DNA of 64,000 nucleotides from Pelotomaculum propionicicum (lineage in GTDB: Bacteria > Bacillota > Desulfotomaculia > Desulfotomaculales > Pelotomaculaceae). Position numbers and translations under genes: made by a program. Position 1 is the first letter of the stretch; the number at the start of each line of letters is the position of its first letter. The stretch is taken from contig NZ_QFFZ01000013.1 of NCBI RefSeq assembly GCF_004369225.1, positions 1 through 64,000 on the forward strand, in the 5' to 3' direction. The notes beneath the pieces are model-generated. The model ran no database searches, was not told the origin of the DNA, and saw only the letters and a list, made by a program, of their open reading frames with translations. Below are positions 46,010 through 54,760 of the stretch, one piece after another.

Positions 46010-46843
46010 TTGCCTGAAAGTGTTGAGAAAGCATTTGGACTTTTTGCCGCGGGCCTGTCCCTGCCCGCGGAGCAGCTGCAAGCCGCCCTGGAAAAAAGCA
46101 GCCGGGTCAACAACTGGGCCAGGCAGAGGCTGAATTCAAGCGGAAGCTTCTACGGAGGCTCTTACCGCAGGGGGACCGCGCTGCCCCAGGAGAGTCTCAA
46201 ATTCCATCTTTTATTAGGGGCGAAACACTATTTTTCTTGTAATGAAAACTCCACTAAAATGTTATTTTTTTTAAGAAAGAAGTTGTCGGAAGAATTCAGC
46301 CCGGCGGATGTCAGGGCAGGGGGCACGGTGGTAAGGCTGAGCTCTCCCGGCGCCTTGGACCTCGACCTGACGCCCACGATCAAAACCAGCCGCCAGGGAT
46401 ATCTCAGCCCCAACGGCCAGGGCGGCTGGTGCAGGATCAACCCGGGCAAGGAGGAAACAGTTTTCAAGAAAAAAGAGGAGCTTTCCGCAGGGAGGTTTTA
46501 CAAGTTCGTTAAAATAATCAAGGCCTGGAACCTGCGGGCCGGTCATCCTTTCAACGTATATTTTCTCGAACTGCTGGTCTATTACAGGGTCAATGACTTT
46601 GTCAAGCCATACGCTGAGCTGGTCCATTCCTTTTTGATGAGCATGCGCCTTTTTCTGCCCGAGTTTCTCAACTGCCCCGCCGCGGGTGAGGTCATCTCCT
46701 CCGGCGCCAACTCCGCCGCCGGGCAAAAAGTCCTTGACGAGGCCATCAATTTATCCTCCAGGGCGCTGCACGAGGACAACCCCGCGGAAGCTATCAGCCT
46801 CTGGAGGTCACTGCTCGGCGACAGTTTTGGGGCCGGGAATTAA
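46010..46843 (+). CDS. Degenerate nucleotidyltransferase-fold (OAS/CD-NTase-like) protein
   Basis: A 277-residue protein starting at TTG 46010 after GGGGGTT. FYGGSYRRGTAL matches the GS.xRGT entry of pol-beta nucleotidyltransferases. The next segment, PQESLKFHLLLG, lacks the two catalytic aspartates (DxD) expected there. ALDLDLTPTI fits the third strand Asp, and KIIKAWNLRAGHPFNVYFLE plus LLVYYRV resembles the OAS C-terminal helical domain. The fold is likely but the enzyme appears catalytically dead or altered. It sits alone between glnA and trmK. Confidence 0.65.
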   Translation: MPESVEKAFGLFAAGLSLPAEQLQAALEKSSRVNNWARQRLNSSGSFYGGSYRRGTALPQESLKFHLLLGAKHYFSCNENSTKMLFFLRKKLSEEFSPADVRAGGTVVRLSSPGALDLDLTPTIKTSRQGYLSPNGQGGWCRINPGKEETVFKKKEELSAGRFYKFVKIIKAWNLRAGHPFNVYFLELLVYYRVNDFVKPYAELVHSFLMSMRLFLPEFLNCPAAGEVISSGANSAAGQKVLDEAINLSSRALHEDNPAEAISLWRSLLGDSFGAGN

Positions 46844-46866
46844 AAAAAACAGCACAAAGACGACCT

Positions 46867-46905
46867 CAAGCCGCCTGAGCGACCGGGCGGCTTGTTTGTC
46901 TTTTT
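46867..46905 (+). terminator. Terminator after the NTase-fold gene
   Basis: CAAGCCGCC and GGCGGCTTG form a 9-bp stem, followed by TTTGTCTTTTT. Confidence 0.85.
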
Positions 46906-46924
46906 GCCTGAAATAGACTATACT
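46896..46924 (+). promoter_or_regulatory. Promoter of the trmK operon
   Basis: TTGTCT (46896-46901), 17 bases, TATACT (46919-46924). It overlaps the tail of the preceding terminator and lies 30 bases before trmK. Confidence 0.65.
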
Positions 46925-46953
46925 GGACTTAAGTACAGCGACGGAGGAAAACC

Positions 46954-47643
46954 ATGGGTCTGGCCAAACGACTGGCCGCGATCGCCGCTTACGTGCCTGC
47001 GGGGAGCGTGGCGGCCGACATAGGCACCGACCACGCCTTTCTGCCCGTTTTCCTGGTGCAAGAGGGCATTTGCGCCAGGGTGATTGCCACTGATATCAAA
47101 CCAGGCCCTTTCGCTGCCGCGCAGCGCAGGGTTGCGGAAGCCAAACTCACCGGCAAAATTGACCTCAGGCTGGGCAACGGACTGGAGGCGCTGCAGCCGG
47201 GCGAGGCCGGCGTGCTGGTCCTGGCCGGCATGGGAGGCAACACCATCAGGGAGATCCTGGCCGCCGCGCCGGGTGTCACCAGGGCCGCCGGCAGGCTGGT
47301 CCTGCAGCCCATGGCGGACCCGGGCGACCTGAGAGCCTGGCTGGCAGCCAACGGCTGGCGCATAAGGGACGAGAGGCTGGTCGAGGACAGCGGCAAAATA
47401 TATGTTGTGATTATGGCCGAGCCCGGCCGGGAAGAGACAAGCGACCCTTTCCTGCTGGAGCTGGGGCCCAGGCTGCTGGAGAAGCAGGACCCGCTGCTGG
47501 GCCGCTACGCGGCGTGGCTGGCGGGCATGTACGAGCAGGCGCTGGCCGGGCTGGAGCGCGCCAACAGCGCCGCCGCCGGGGCAAAAGCACAGGAAGTAAG
47601 AACGAAAATAGCGCGGATCAGGGGGATAACAGGTTGCCGGTAA
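46954..47643 (+). CDS. trmK: tRNA (adenine(22)-N1)-methyltransferase TrmK
   Basis: TrmK makes m1A22 in tRNA. KRLAAIAAYVPAGSVAADIG and TDHAFLPVFL give SAM motif I; VLAGMGGNTIREIL is the family hallmark. 229 residues, ATG 46954 after GGAGG. It overlaps the yqfO start by 10 bases, as in the B. subtilis yqfN-yqfO pair. Confidence 0.93.
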   Translation: MGLAKRLAAIAAYVPAGSVAADIGTDHAFLPVFLVQEGICARVIATDIKPGPFAAAQRRVAEAKLTGKIDLRLGNGLEALQPGEAGVLVLAGMGGNTIREILAAAPGVTRAAGRLVLQPMADPGDLRAWLAANGWRIRDERLVEDSGKIYVVIMAEPGREETSDPFLLELGPRLLEKQDPLLGRYAAWLAGMYEQALAGLERANSAAAGAKAQEVRTKIARIRGITGCR

Positions 47644-48752
47644 AATGCGAAGCAATCTTCAGGTTAATAGAAGAGATGGCCCCGCGCAGCATGGCTGAAA
47701 GCTGGGACAACGCAGGGCTGCAGGCGGGCGACCCCCGGGCGGAGGTGGCCAGGGCGCTGCTTACCCTGGATGTGAACCTTGATGTGGCCAGGGAGGCGTT
47801 GGAAAAAGGCGCGGGCCTGATCATCAGCCACCACCCCATGCTGTTCAAGCCGCTGGAGTCCATTGACTTAAGCCGGCCCGCCGGCGAGCTGATCGGCTTT
47901 CTGATTAAGAACAATATCACCGTCTACGCGGCGCACACCAACCTCGACTCCGCGGCGGGCGGGGTTAACGACATCCTGGCCGCCAGGCTGGGTCTGGAAA
48001 AACTTGCTGTGCTGCAGCAGTCCGGGCAGGTGCGCTACGTGAAGCTGGCGGTTTTCGTGCCGGAGGACCATGCGGCAGGCGTCCGTGACGCCATTGCCGG
48101 GGCGGGCGCCGGCTGGATCGGCAACTACAGCGACTGCACCTTTATGACCAGGGGCACCGGGACCTTTAAACCACTGGCCGGCGCCAACCCCTACCTGGGC
48201 AAAACAGGCGAGCTGGAACAGGTGGAAGAGATTAAACTGGAAACAATTGTCCCCACGGGAATTATAAATAGAGTGATTCAGGCGATGCTGAAGGCCCACC
48301 CTTACGAAGAAGTGGCTTACGACCTTTACCCCCTGGAAAACCGGGGGCCGTCCTACGGACTGGGCAGGGTGGGCGAGCTGCCGCGGCAGCTTACCTTCAG
48401 CCAGTTTATGGAGCAAGTGAAAACAGTCCTGCGCCTGCCGGCGCTGAGGACCGGCGGGCAGCCGGCAGCCGGCGTCAAAAAAGTCGCCGTGTGCGGCGGC
48501 TCCGGCGCGGACCTGTGGCCGGCCGCCCTTAAAGCCGGCGCGGACACCATTGTCACCGGGGACATTAAGTACCATGTCGCCCAGGAAATGTTGGACGCGG
48601 GACTGAAATTCATAGACGCGGGGCACCATGGCACGGAAGCGGTAATAATGCCCGTATTGCAGGACTTCCTGGCAGAGCGGTGCCGCGCGGAGAATTTGCG
48701 TATTGATTTGCTTCTGGCGCAAACCAATACCGACCCGTTCGCATATTTTTAG
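47634..48752 (+). CDS. Nif3-like dinuclear metal-centre protein (YqfO)
   Basis: A Nif3/YbgI-type protein with a PII-like insertion, sometimes annotated GTP cyclohydrolase type 2. Metal ligands are in ISHHPMLFKPLES, AAHTNLDSAAGGVND, and near the C-terminus DAGHHGTEAV. The insert (about residues 130-235) is PII/CutA-like. TTG 47634 starts a 372-residue protein coupled to trmK. Function unproven. Confidence 0.9.
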   Translation: MPVKCEAIFRLIEEMAPRSMAESWDNAGLQAGDPRAEVARALLTLDVNLDVAREALEKGAGLIISHHPMLFKPLESIDLSRPAGELIGFLIKNNITVYAAHTNLDSAAGGVNDILAARLGLEKLAVLQQSGQVRYVKLAVFVPEDHAAGVRDAIAGAGAGWIGNYSDCTFMTRGTGTFKPLAGANPYLGKTGELEQVEEIKLETIVPTGIINRVIQAMLKAHPYEEVAYDLYPLENRGPSYGLGRVGELPRQLTFSQFMEQVKTVLRLPALRTGGQPAAGVKKVAVCGGSGADLWPAALKAGADTIVTGDIKYHVAQEMLDAGLKFIDAGHHGTEAVIMPVLQDFLAERCRAENLRIDLLLAQTNTDPFAYF

Positions 48753-48801
48753 ATAGGAGGCAGCGCTTCCTGTCTTTTATTATTTTTAAGGGGAGGTTAA
48801 C

Positions 48802-49518
48802 ATGCCCGATTTAAAACAGCTCTGGGAAATCCAGCTGCTAGACGGACAGAGAAGGGCACTGGAGCAAAAACTGAGGGAGGGACAGATCTCCGGGGAGTTA
48901 AGGACTCTTAAGACAGATATTGAGCAAGGCCGCATAATTTTCAACAAACTCAAGGAAGAGTACAACCTGCTTAAAAAACTGAAAAAAATGAAGGAAATGG
49001 ATGTGGCCACCGCCAACGAGCAGAAAAAGAGCCTGGGGGAAAAATTATACGGAGGCTTAATCACCAACCCCAAAGAAGTGAACTCAAGCAACAAAAAGCT
49101 GGAGAGCCTGGATGAGAAAGTCAAGAAAACGGAGGACGAGATCCTGTCCATCATGGAGCAGCAGGACACCCTCCGCGCACGCCTGGAGGAAATGAGCGCC
49201 GAACTGAGCAAGAAAGCCGAAGATTACCGGCGCAAGCACGGGACGCTGCTGGCCAGCCAGGAAAAGGTGCGGCAGCTTCTGGCGCAGATCCCCCTGTCCA
49301 GGCAGAAGATGCTGGAGCGGGTTGACAACGGCCTCTGGCAGAAGTACACCGAGCTGCAGAAGAAGGTGAACGACCCGCTGGCCAAGGTGGAAAAAGCGAC
49401 CTGCATGGGCTGCCGGGTGAACATTCCTTTTCATGACATGCGCCTGCTCAAACAGGGAGACGGCCTTGTGTTCTGCAGCCGCTGCGGCCGGATGCTTTAC
49501 TGGGATAAGCAGGGGTGA
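48802..49518 (+). CDS. C4-type zinc ribbon protein (DUF164)
   Basis: The 238-residue protein has a long coiled coil (residues 1-180, Lys/Glu-rich). A C-terminal zinc ribbon is formed by CMGCRVNIP and CSRCGRMLYW. The family is usually encoded next to yqfO. Role unknown, possibly nucleic-acid binding. ATG 48802 follows GGGGAGG. Confidence 0.9.
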   Translation: MPDLKQLWEIQLLDGQRRALEQKLREGQISGELRTLKTDIEQGRIIFNKLKEEYNLLKKLKKMKEMDVATANEQKKSLGEKLYGGLITNPKEVNSSNKKLESLDEKVKKTEDEILSIMEQQDTLRARLEEMSAELSKKAEDYRRKHGTLLASQEKVRQLLAQIPLSRQKMLERVDNGLWQKYTELQKKVNDPLAKVEKATCMGCRVNIPFHDMRLLKQGDGLVFCSRCGRMLYWDKQG

Positions 49519-49524
49519 TATAAT
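49496..49524 (+). promoter_or_regulatory. Promoter of rnpB
   Basis: TTTACT (49496), 17 bases, TATAAT (49519-49524). It overlaps the end of the zinc-ribbon gene and lies about 20 bases before the mature 5' end of the RNase P RNA. Confidence 0.7.
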
Positions 49525-49544
49525 TTTAGAGCATGGAAAGCAAG

Positions 49545-49969
49545 GTGAGTAAATCAGGTGGTCGCGGGCGCCCGGCCAGGGCGCCTGAGGAAAGTCCGAG
49601 CTCCGCAGGGCAGGGTGCTGGGTAACACCCAGTGGGGGCGACCCCAAGGAAAGTGCCATAGAAATGAAGACCGCCCAGCACTCAACCTGGTGTTTGGCAG
49701 GCAAGTGTAGCCAAAAGGGTTGCCTTCACCAGGGAGGGAACCTATCAAGTATCAGGTTGAGTGCTGGGCAAGGGTGGAACGGTGCGGTAAGAGCGCACCA
49801 GCGGCCGGGCGACCGGCCGGCTTGGTAAACCCCACCTGGAGCAAGACCAAATAGGGGGGCAGAGGGGCGGCCCGTCCCGCTCCCGGGTTAGGTCGCTAGA
49901 GGCGCCGGGTAACCGGCGTCCCAGACAGATGATCACCCACGACAGAACTCGGCTTATCGATTTACTCAC
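49545..49969 (+). ncRNA. rnpB: RNase P RNA (bacterial type A)
   Basis: The ends pair: GTGAGTAAATC (49545) and GATTTACTCAC (49959-49969). Conserved core elements include GAGGAAAGTCCGAGCTCCGC, ACAGGGTGCTGGGTAACACC-like P3/P4 sequence, GTAAGAGCGCACCAGC and GGTAAACCCCACC. AGACAGATGATCACCCACGA and ACAGAACTCGGCTTATCG form the 3' end. It processes tRNA 5' ends. The layout fits type A. Confidence 0.95.
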
Positions 49970-50010
49970 TACGCCCTTTTTTCGCGGTTATAACTTACCG
50001 CGTTCAGTTA

Positions 50011-50058
50011 TGGCTCATTGAGTGTAATTATGTCTCACTCATTGGGCCATGCTTTTTT
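50011..50058 (+). terminator. Terminator of rnpB
   Basis: TGGCTCATTGAGTG and CACTCATTGGGCCA pair over 14 positions (one mismatch, one wobble) around an 11-base loop, followed by TGCTTTTTT. Confidence 0.85.
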
Positions 50059-50591
50059 ATCGTATCCCCTCGTTTTAAAAAAGCACTGGGGCATTTTATA
50101 GCAAAGCCGAAATAAGCCTGTCCCCGGCCAAAATAAGTTATCAGGCTTGACCGGGTAGCCGAATATTGAATTAGCGCATCCTTTGACTTTCATGGGATAT
50201 ACTGGGTGAAAAGAAGATGCTGCGTGCCTACATTTTTTCCTTCTGAATAACATCTTTAAGTTGTATCTTCGGCCCGCTCTGGGATAAGGCCGGAATGGAA
50301 TATGACGGATTTTATTATCTTTAATGTCATACTATTGTCATAGCAAATTGATAGAATTATTTCAAGTACTTTATTTTGAGGCTTTTTGCAGGATATTGGA
50401 ACAACTTGACGAAAAATCCAAATAATCTAAAGTAATATAATTACCCTACTCAAATTAAATAGGATATAATTCAAAAAGGAAAAACTGTTTATGAAGAATA
50501 AAAATGATTCGCAGTAAAATGGAGACACCAGGTACTGCCACAGGACACTGGTGGGGGAATTTTCTAAACAGCATGGATGCAGGTGCTAAGC
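50059..50591. other. Gap before the BREX operon
   Basis: No gene is supported here. A weak promoter-like pair is TTGACG (50407), 16 bases, TAAAGT. Duplicated TGTCATA units occur near 50328-50340. The base composition shifts from GC-rich to AT-rich across this interval, marking the left edge of the defence island. Confidence 0.5.
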
Positions 50592-51050
50592 ATGTCAGGT
50601 AACCCCATTTATAACATAAAAAAAGAACTGGCGCATATCGGGTATCGCCGGCACCAACTGCTGATAATTTGTGGTGTTGAACATGCTAAGATAATTCAGG
50701 ATATAACCAGGGAGCTTGCTATTCCCTGTATAAACCTGAGTTTAAAGTTAAGTGAAGAGTTACTGGAAGTGCCGGTTGTCCAGCGCGGCAGAAAAGTAAA
50801 CCAATTAGTCGATAAGATAGTAAGCGAAAGCACAGGGGAAATCTTGTGCTTTGAACATATTGAATTGCTATTCCATCCACAGTTACAACAAGACCCCATG
50901 AGGATATTGGAAAATATCAGCCGCAACAAGATCATTGTTGTTTCCTGGAGCGGCCGTTATGCAAATGGCAGGTTAACCTATGCTGAGCCGGAACACCCGG
51001 AATATCGTGTGTATAATGAACTGGAAGCGAGCGTTATTACCATTGACTAA
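50592..51050 (+). CDS. brxF: BREX type 3 BrxF-like protein
   Basis: A 152-residue protein at the first position of the island. It has LLIICGVEHAKIIQDITREL and ILCFEHIELLFHPQLQQDP, with WSGRYANGRLTYAEPEHPEY near the end, resembling BrxF of type 3 BREX. BrxF is called a P-loop-like protein, but no classical GxxxxGKS is visible here. ATG 50592 is favoured (CAGGTGC just upstream) over 50577. Assigned largely from its context with brxC, pglX and pglZ. Confidence 0.8.
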   Translation: MSGNPIYNIKKELAHIGYRRHQLLIICGVEHAKIIQDITRELAIPCINLSLKLSEELLEVPVVQRGRKVNQLVDKIVSESTGEILCFEHIELLFHPQLQQDPMRILENISRNKIIVVSWSGRYANGRLTYAEPEHPEYRVYNELEASVITID

Positions 51051-51067
51051 GCGGAGGGAAGAGAAGG

Positions 51068-54000
51068 ATGAAGTATAGTGATCTAATTCATTTTGAACCT
51101 ATTGAATCAATCGTCCAGTTACGGGAATCAAACCATAAGGAATATGCCTTCCAGTTATTAGATACTTATGTCATTTCAGAACGTATGGCGGAGTCCATTG
51201 ATGAAATTATTATCGAACAACTCCAATACGAACACCATGCTGATAATAAGGGTATCTTAGTAGTCGGTAATTACGGAACCGGTAAATCCCACCTGATGAG
51301 TGTTATTGCCACTATTGCCGAGCAAGAGGGAGTCAGCGGGCGCATTACCAATGAGCGGGTAGCGGCCAAAGGAAAAGAAATCGAAGGCAAATTCCAGGTA
51401 ATCCGTACCGAGATTGGCGCTTCTATCATGTCTCTCCGGGATATTCTTTGCGGCTACATCGAGGACCACCTGGCCGAAATCGGTGTGGTCTATAAATTCC
51501 CTCCGGCCAACCAGGTGCGTAATAATAAAGACTCTTTTATTGAGATGATGGCGGCCTTCCATGAAGTATATCCTGACCAGGGTTTACTGCTGGTGGTAGA
51601 CGAGCTGTTGGACTATTTGAGGGCGCGCAAAGAGCAGGAGATTATCCTGGATTTAAGCTTCTTGCGTGAAGTAGGTGAAATCTGCCGCACCACCCGTTTC
51701 CGCTTCATGGCCGGTGTTCAGGAAATGTTATTTGATAATCCCAAATTTCAATTTGTGGCCGGGCAATTGCGCCGGGTCCGGGAACGTTTCGAACAAGTAC
51801 AAATCGTGCGGGAAGATATCGCCTACGTGGTATCCCAACGGCTGTTAAAGAAGGATGACCACCAAAAGGCTCTCATTCGTGAACACCTAAAGAAGTTTTC
51901 CACCCTTTATGAAAAGTTGAATGAGCGTCTGGAGGAATATGTTTCTCTATTTCCCATCCACCCGGCCTATTTGTCTACCTTTGAAAAGGTTGTGGTGGCG
52001 GAAAAACGTGTTATTCTCAAAACCATCAGTTATGAAATGAAAAAACTACTGAATCAGGAGGTTCCCACTGAGCAACCTGGTTTAATATCCTTTGACAGTT
52101 ATTGGCCCTATATAGAAAACGACCCCTCGTTGAAAAGCAACCCCGATATCAGAGAGGTTATGGCCAAGTCCAAAATAATTCAGGACCGCATTCAAAACGC
52201 TTTCACCCGTCCGGTATACAAACCAATGGCCCTGCGTATAGTCCGGGCCTTGTCTGTGCACCGCTTAACCACCGGGGATATTAACGCCAAGTTGGGTGTC
52301 ACTTCAGAAGAACTGCGGGACAACCTCTTTCTTTATGTGGCATTGCCCGAAGAAGATTCAACCTTCCTGCGTACCACCATTGAAACCGTATTAAAAGAGA
52401 TTTTAAAAACCGTAAGCTGGCAATTTATTTCCTTTAATGAAGCCAATGGACAGTATTATCTGGATTTGGGAAAAGTAGAGGCCATTGACGATTTAATTGA
52501 GCAAAAAGCCGAGGGGCTAACCCCGGAGCAATTAGATCGCTACTATTTTGAAGCGCTTACCCTGGTGACCGACAGCGCCAAAAACACTTACGTCACCAAC
52601 TACCGCATCTGGCAGCATGAGCTGCCCTGGTGGGAATGCAAGGTAACACGCCAGGGCTACCTGTTCTTCGGCGCGCCCAATGATCGTTGCACCGCTCAGC
52701 CGCCCCGGGATTTTTATATCTATATGCTGCAGCCCTTTGACCCGCCGAAGTTTAAAAACGAAGAGCGGGCTGACGAAGTATTCTTTAAATTAAAGCATAA
52801 AGACGAGAAGTTCCTGCGGGCTCTTTCCCTCTACGCCGGGGCCAAGGAATTGAGCGCCACCGCTGCTTCAGGCACCAGGCATTTATACGAAGGACGCGCC
52901 GGGGAGAATTTAAAGCTGCTGACCAAGTGGCTGCGGGAAAATCTTTTAAGTGCCTTTGAAGTCACCTATAAGGGCGTTACGAAAAAGGTGGTTGAGTGGG
53001 TAGCCACCATGCCGCCCCAGGCCAGCGTACGGGAAATTATTGATGCTGTGGCCGCCGGCTGCCTGTCGTCTTGGTTTAAAGAAAAATACCCGGATTACCC
53101 CCATTTCAGCAAATTAAATATGCCTTTAACCAGGGAAAACCTGTGCGGGTATGTGCTGGATGCTTTAAAGAGCATCGCCGGAGCTAAAACCAAAAGTGGG
53201 ATAGCCCTTCTGGACGGACTGGTGCTGCTGGATAATGAGAAGTTAGCCCCCCGGCAGTCCGGTTATGCCAGGTGGATATTAGAAAAACTGGCGGATAAAG
53301 CCCCTGGCCAGGTGGTTAACCAGTCGGAGTTAATTGAGACGGTCTATAGCTGCCAGGGAACAGAGGATGTAAAGTTAACCACAGCTTTTAAACTGGAACC
53401 TGAACTGCTGGTGGTGTTGCTGGCAGCCCTGGTCTACAGCGGCGATATTGTGGTGACGGTATCAGGCTCCACCTATGATGCCATGAAGATGGAACAGTTA
53501 ATTAAGTTATCCTTACAGGAGCTCAAAGAATTCAGCCATATTAAAAAGCCCAGCGGGCTGCCGGTGCCTGCCTTACAGGCACTCTTTGATTTGTTTGGTA
53601 TTTCCCACGGGTTACTGCAACAGAATACCCTGGCGAAGGGTATTGAAGAATTGCATAAGTACGCCAACAACCGGTTAATTGATACCGTTAACATTTTGCA
53701 GGTGGTTCGGACAGGGATTCCCTGCTGGGACGGTGTTATTTTATCCGCCGCCGAACAGCAGCGGTATAAGGAGAAGTTGGAGGAACTAAAAGCCTTCTTG
53801 GAGGCGGTACTTATTTATAATACTCCCGCCAAATTACACAACTTTAAGTTTACCTTGGAACAGGTAACCGAAAAGCAAGAAGCCCTTGGCCTGCTAAAAC
53901 AGTTAAAAGAGCTGCAGCAGCGGGTAACACAAATCTCCAACCAGGCCAACTACCTGGTTGCCGCCCAGCAGCATTTACCCCTGGACCACCAGTGGCAGGA

Positions 54001-54745
54001 AAAAGTGGAAACAGCCCTGGGTGACTTGCTGCTCGCCCTGAAAGAAGGAAAACCCTATGAGGCGGAACTGCGGCAAATCCGGGTGTTAAAGGAACAATAC
54101 CAGGGCTTTTACCTGGCTATGCACACCAAAGCCAGGCTGAATGCCTCTGAGGATAACCAGAAAAATATCTTACTGAATGATCCCAGGGTGTCCGCTTTAA
54201 AACAACTGGCCACTATTGATTTACTGCCGGAAAACCAGTTGAGCCAGTTGCTGGGCAGGATTAATTCCCTTAAAACCTGCTGGAGCTTGACTAAAAATGA
54301 CCTGGAGTATCATTCCATCTGCCCCCATTGCAAGTTCCGGCCCAAAGACGAGCAGTACGGTGCGGTGAAAAACCTGAACGACCTGGCGGACAAGCTGCAA
54401 GGGCTTCTGGATGATTGGACCGGGACGTTGCTGGATAACTTTAACAAGCCGGATGTAAAGGAAAATATCACCTTGCTGAAACCGGAGCAGCAGGAGTTAA
54501 TCAACGCACTACTGGCGCAAAAAGAGTTTACACTGCCCGTTGATGTAAAACTGGTTCAGGCCATTAAAGAACTGTTACAGGGTATCGAACGGATAGAAAT
54601 CACTGTGGACGATTTAATGGAAGTGGCCGGCAACGGCAGCCCCCTGACTGTAGAAGAGGTAAGGCTCCGTTTGGAGAAGTTATTAAAGGATCGCATCGGC
54701 GCCCAGGCTGCCAACCGCGTGCGCATTATGCTCGGGCATAATTAA
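51068..54745 (+). CDS. brxC: BREX ATPase BrxC
   Basis: A 1225-residue P-loop ATPase of the BrxC/PglY family. Walker A is VVGNYGTGKSHLM (about residues 65-77) and Walker B LLLVVDELLDYL (about 175). The central and C-terminal parts are helical, and the C-terminus has HSICPHCKFRP, a possible zinc site. BrxC is core to BREX phage exclusion and host methylation. It lies 17 bases after brxF and 15 before pglX. Confidence 0.93.
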   Translation: MKYSDLIHFEPIESIVQLRESNHKEYAFQLLDTYVISERMAESIDEIIIEQLQYEHHADNKGILVVGNYGTGKSHLMSVIATIAEQEGVSGRITNERVAAKGKEIEGKFQVIRTEIGASIMSLRDILCGYIEDHLAEIGVVYKFPPANQVRNNKDSFIEMMAAFHEVYPDQGLLLVVDELLDYLRARKEQEIILDLSFLREVGEICRTTRFRFMAGVQEMLFDNPKFQFVAGQLRRVRERFEQVQIVREDIAYVVSQRLLKKDDHQKALIREHLKKFSTLYEKLNERLEEYVSLFPIHPAYLSTFEKVVVAEKRVILKTISYEMKKLLNQEVPTEQPGLISFDSYWPYIENDPSLKSNPDIREVMAKSKIIQDRIQNAFTRPVYKPMALRIVRALSVHRLTTGDINAKLGVTSEELRDNLFLYVALPEEDSTFLRTTIETVLKEILKTVSWQFISFNEANGQYYLDLGKVEAIDDLIEQKAEGLTPEQLDRYYFEALTLVTDSAKNTYVTNYRIWQHELPWWECKVTRQGYLFFGAPNDRCTAQPPRDFYIYMLQPFDPPKFKNEERADEVFFKLKHKDEKFLRALSLYAGAKELSATAASGTRHLYEGRAGENLKLLTKWLRENLLSAFEVTYKGVTKKVVEWVATMPPQASVREIIDAVAAGCLSSWFKEKYPDYPHFSKLNMPLTRENLCGYVLDALKSIAGAKTKSGIALLDGLVLLDNEKLAPRQSGYARWILEKLADKAPGQVVNQSELIETVYSCQGTEDVKLTTAFKLEPELLVVLLAALVYSGDIVVTVSGSTYDAMKMEQLIKLSLQELKEFSHIKKPSGLPVPALQALFDLFGISHGLLQQNTLAKGIEELHKYANNRLIDTVNILQVVRTGIPCWDGVILSAAEQQRYKEKLEELKAFLEAVLIYNTPAKLHNFKFTLEQVTEKQEALGLLKQLKELQQRVTQISNQANYLVAAQQHLPLDHQWQEKVETALGDLLLALKEGKPYEAELRQIRVLKEQYQGFYLAMHTKARLNASEDNQKNILLNDPRVSALKQLATIDLLPENQLSQLLGRINSLKTCWSLTKNDLEYHSICPHCKFRPKDEQYGAVKNLNDLADKLQGLLDDWTGTLLDNFNKPDVKENITLLKPEQQELINALLAQKEFTLPVDVKLVQAIKELLQGIERIEITVDDLMEVAGNGSPLTVEEVRLRLEKLLKDRIGAQAANRVRIMLGHN

Positions 54746-54760
54746 CGGAGGAGAAGACAT

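Noticed and set aside
50059..50577. A gene or prophage edge in the gap before brxF
   Set aside because: No frame with a ribosome binding site, and no integrase or att-like repeat seen.
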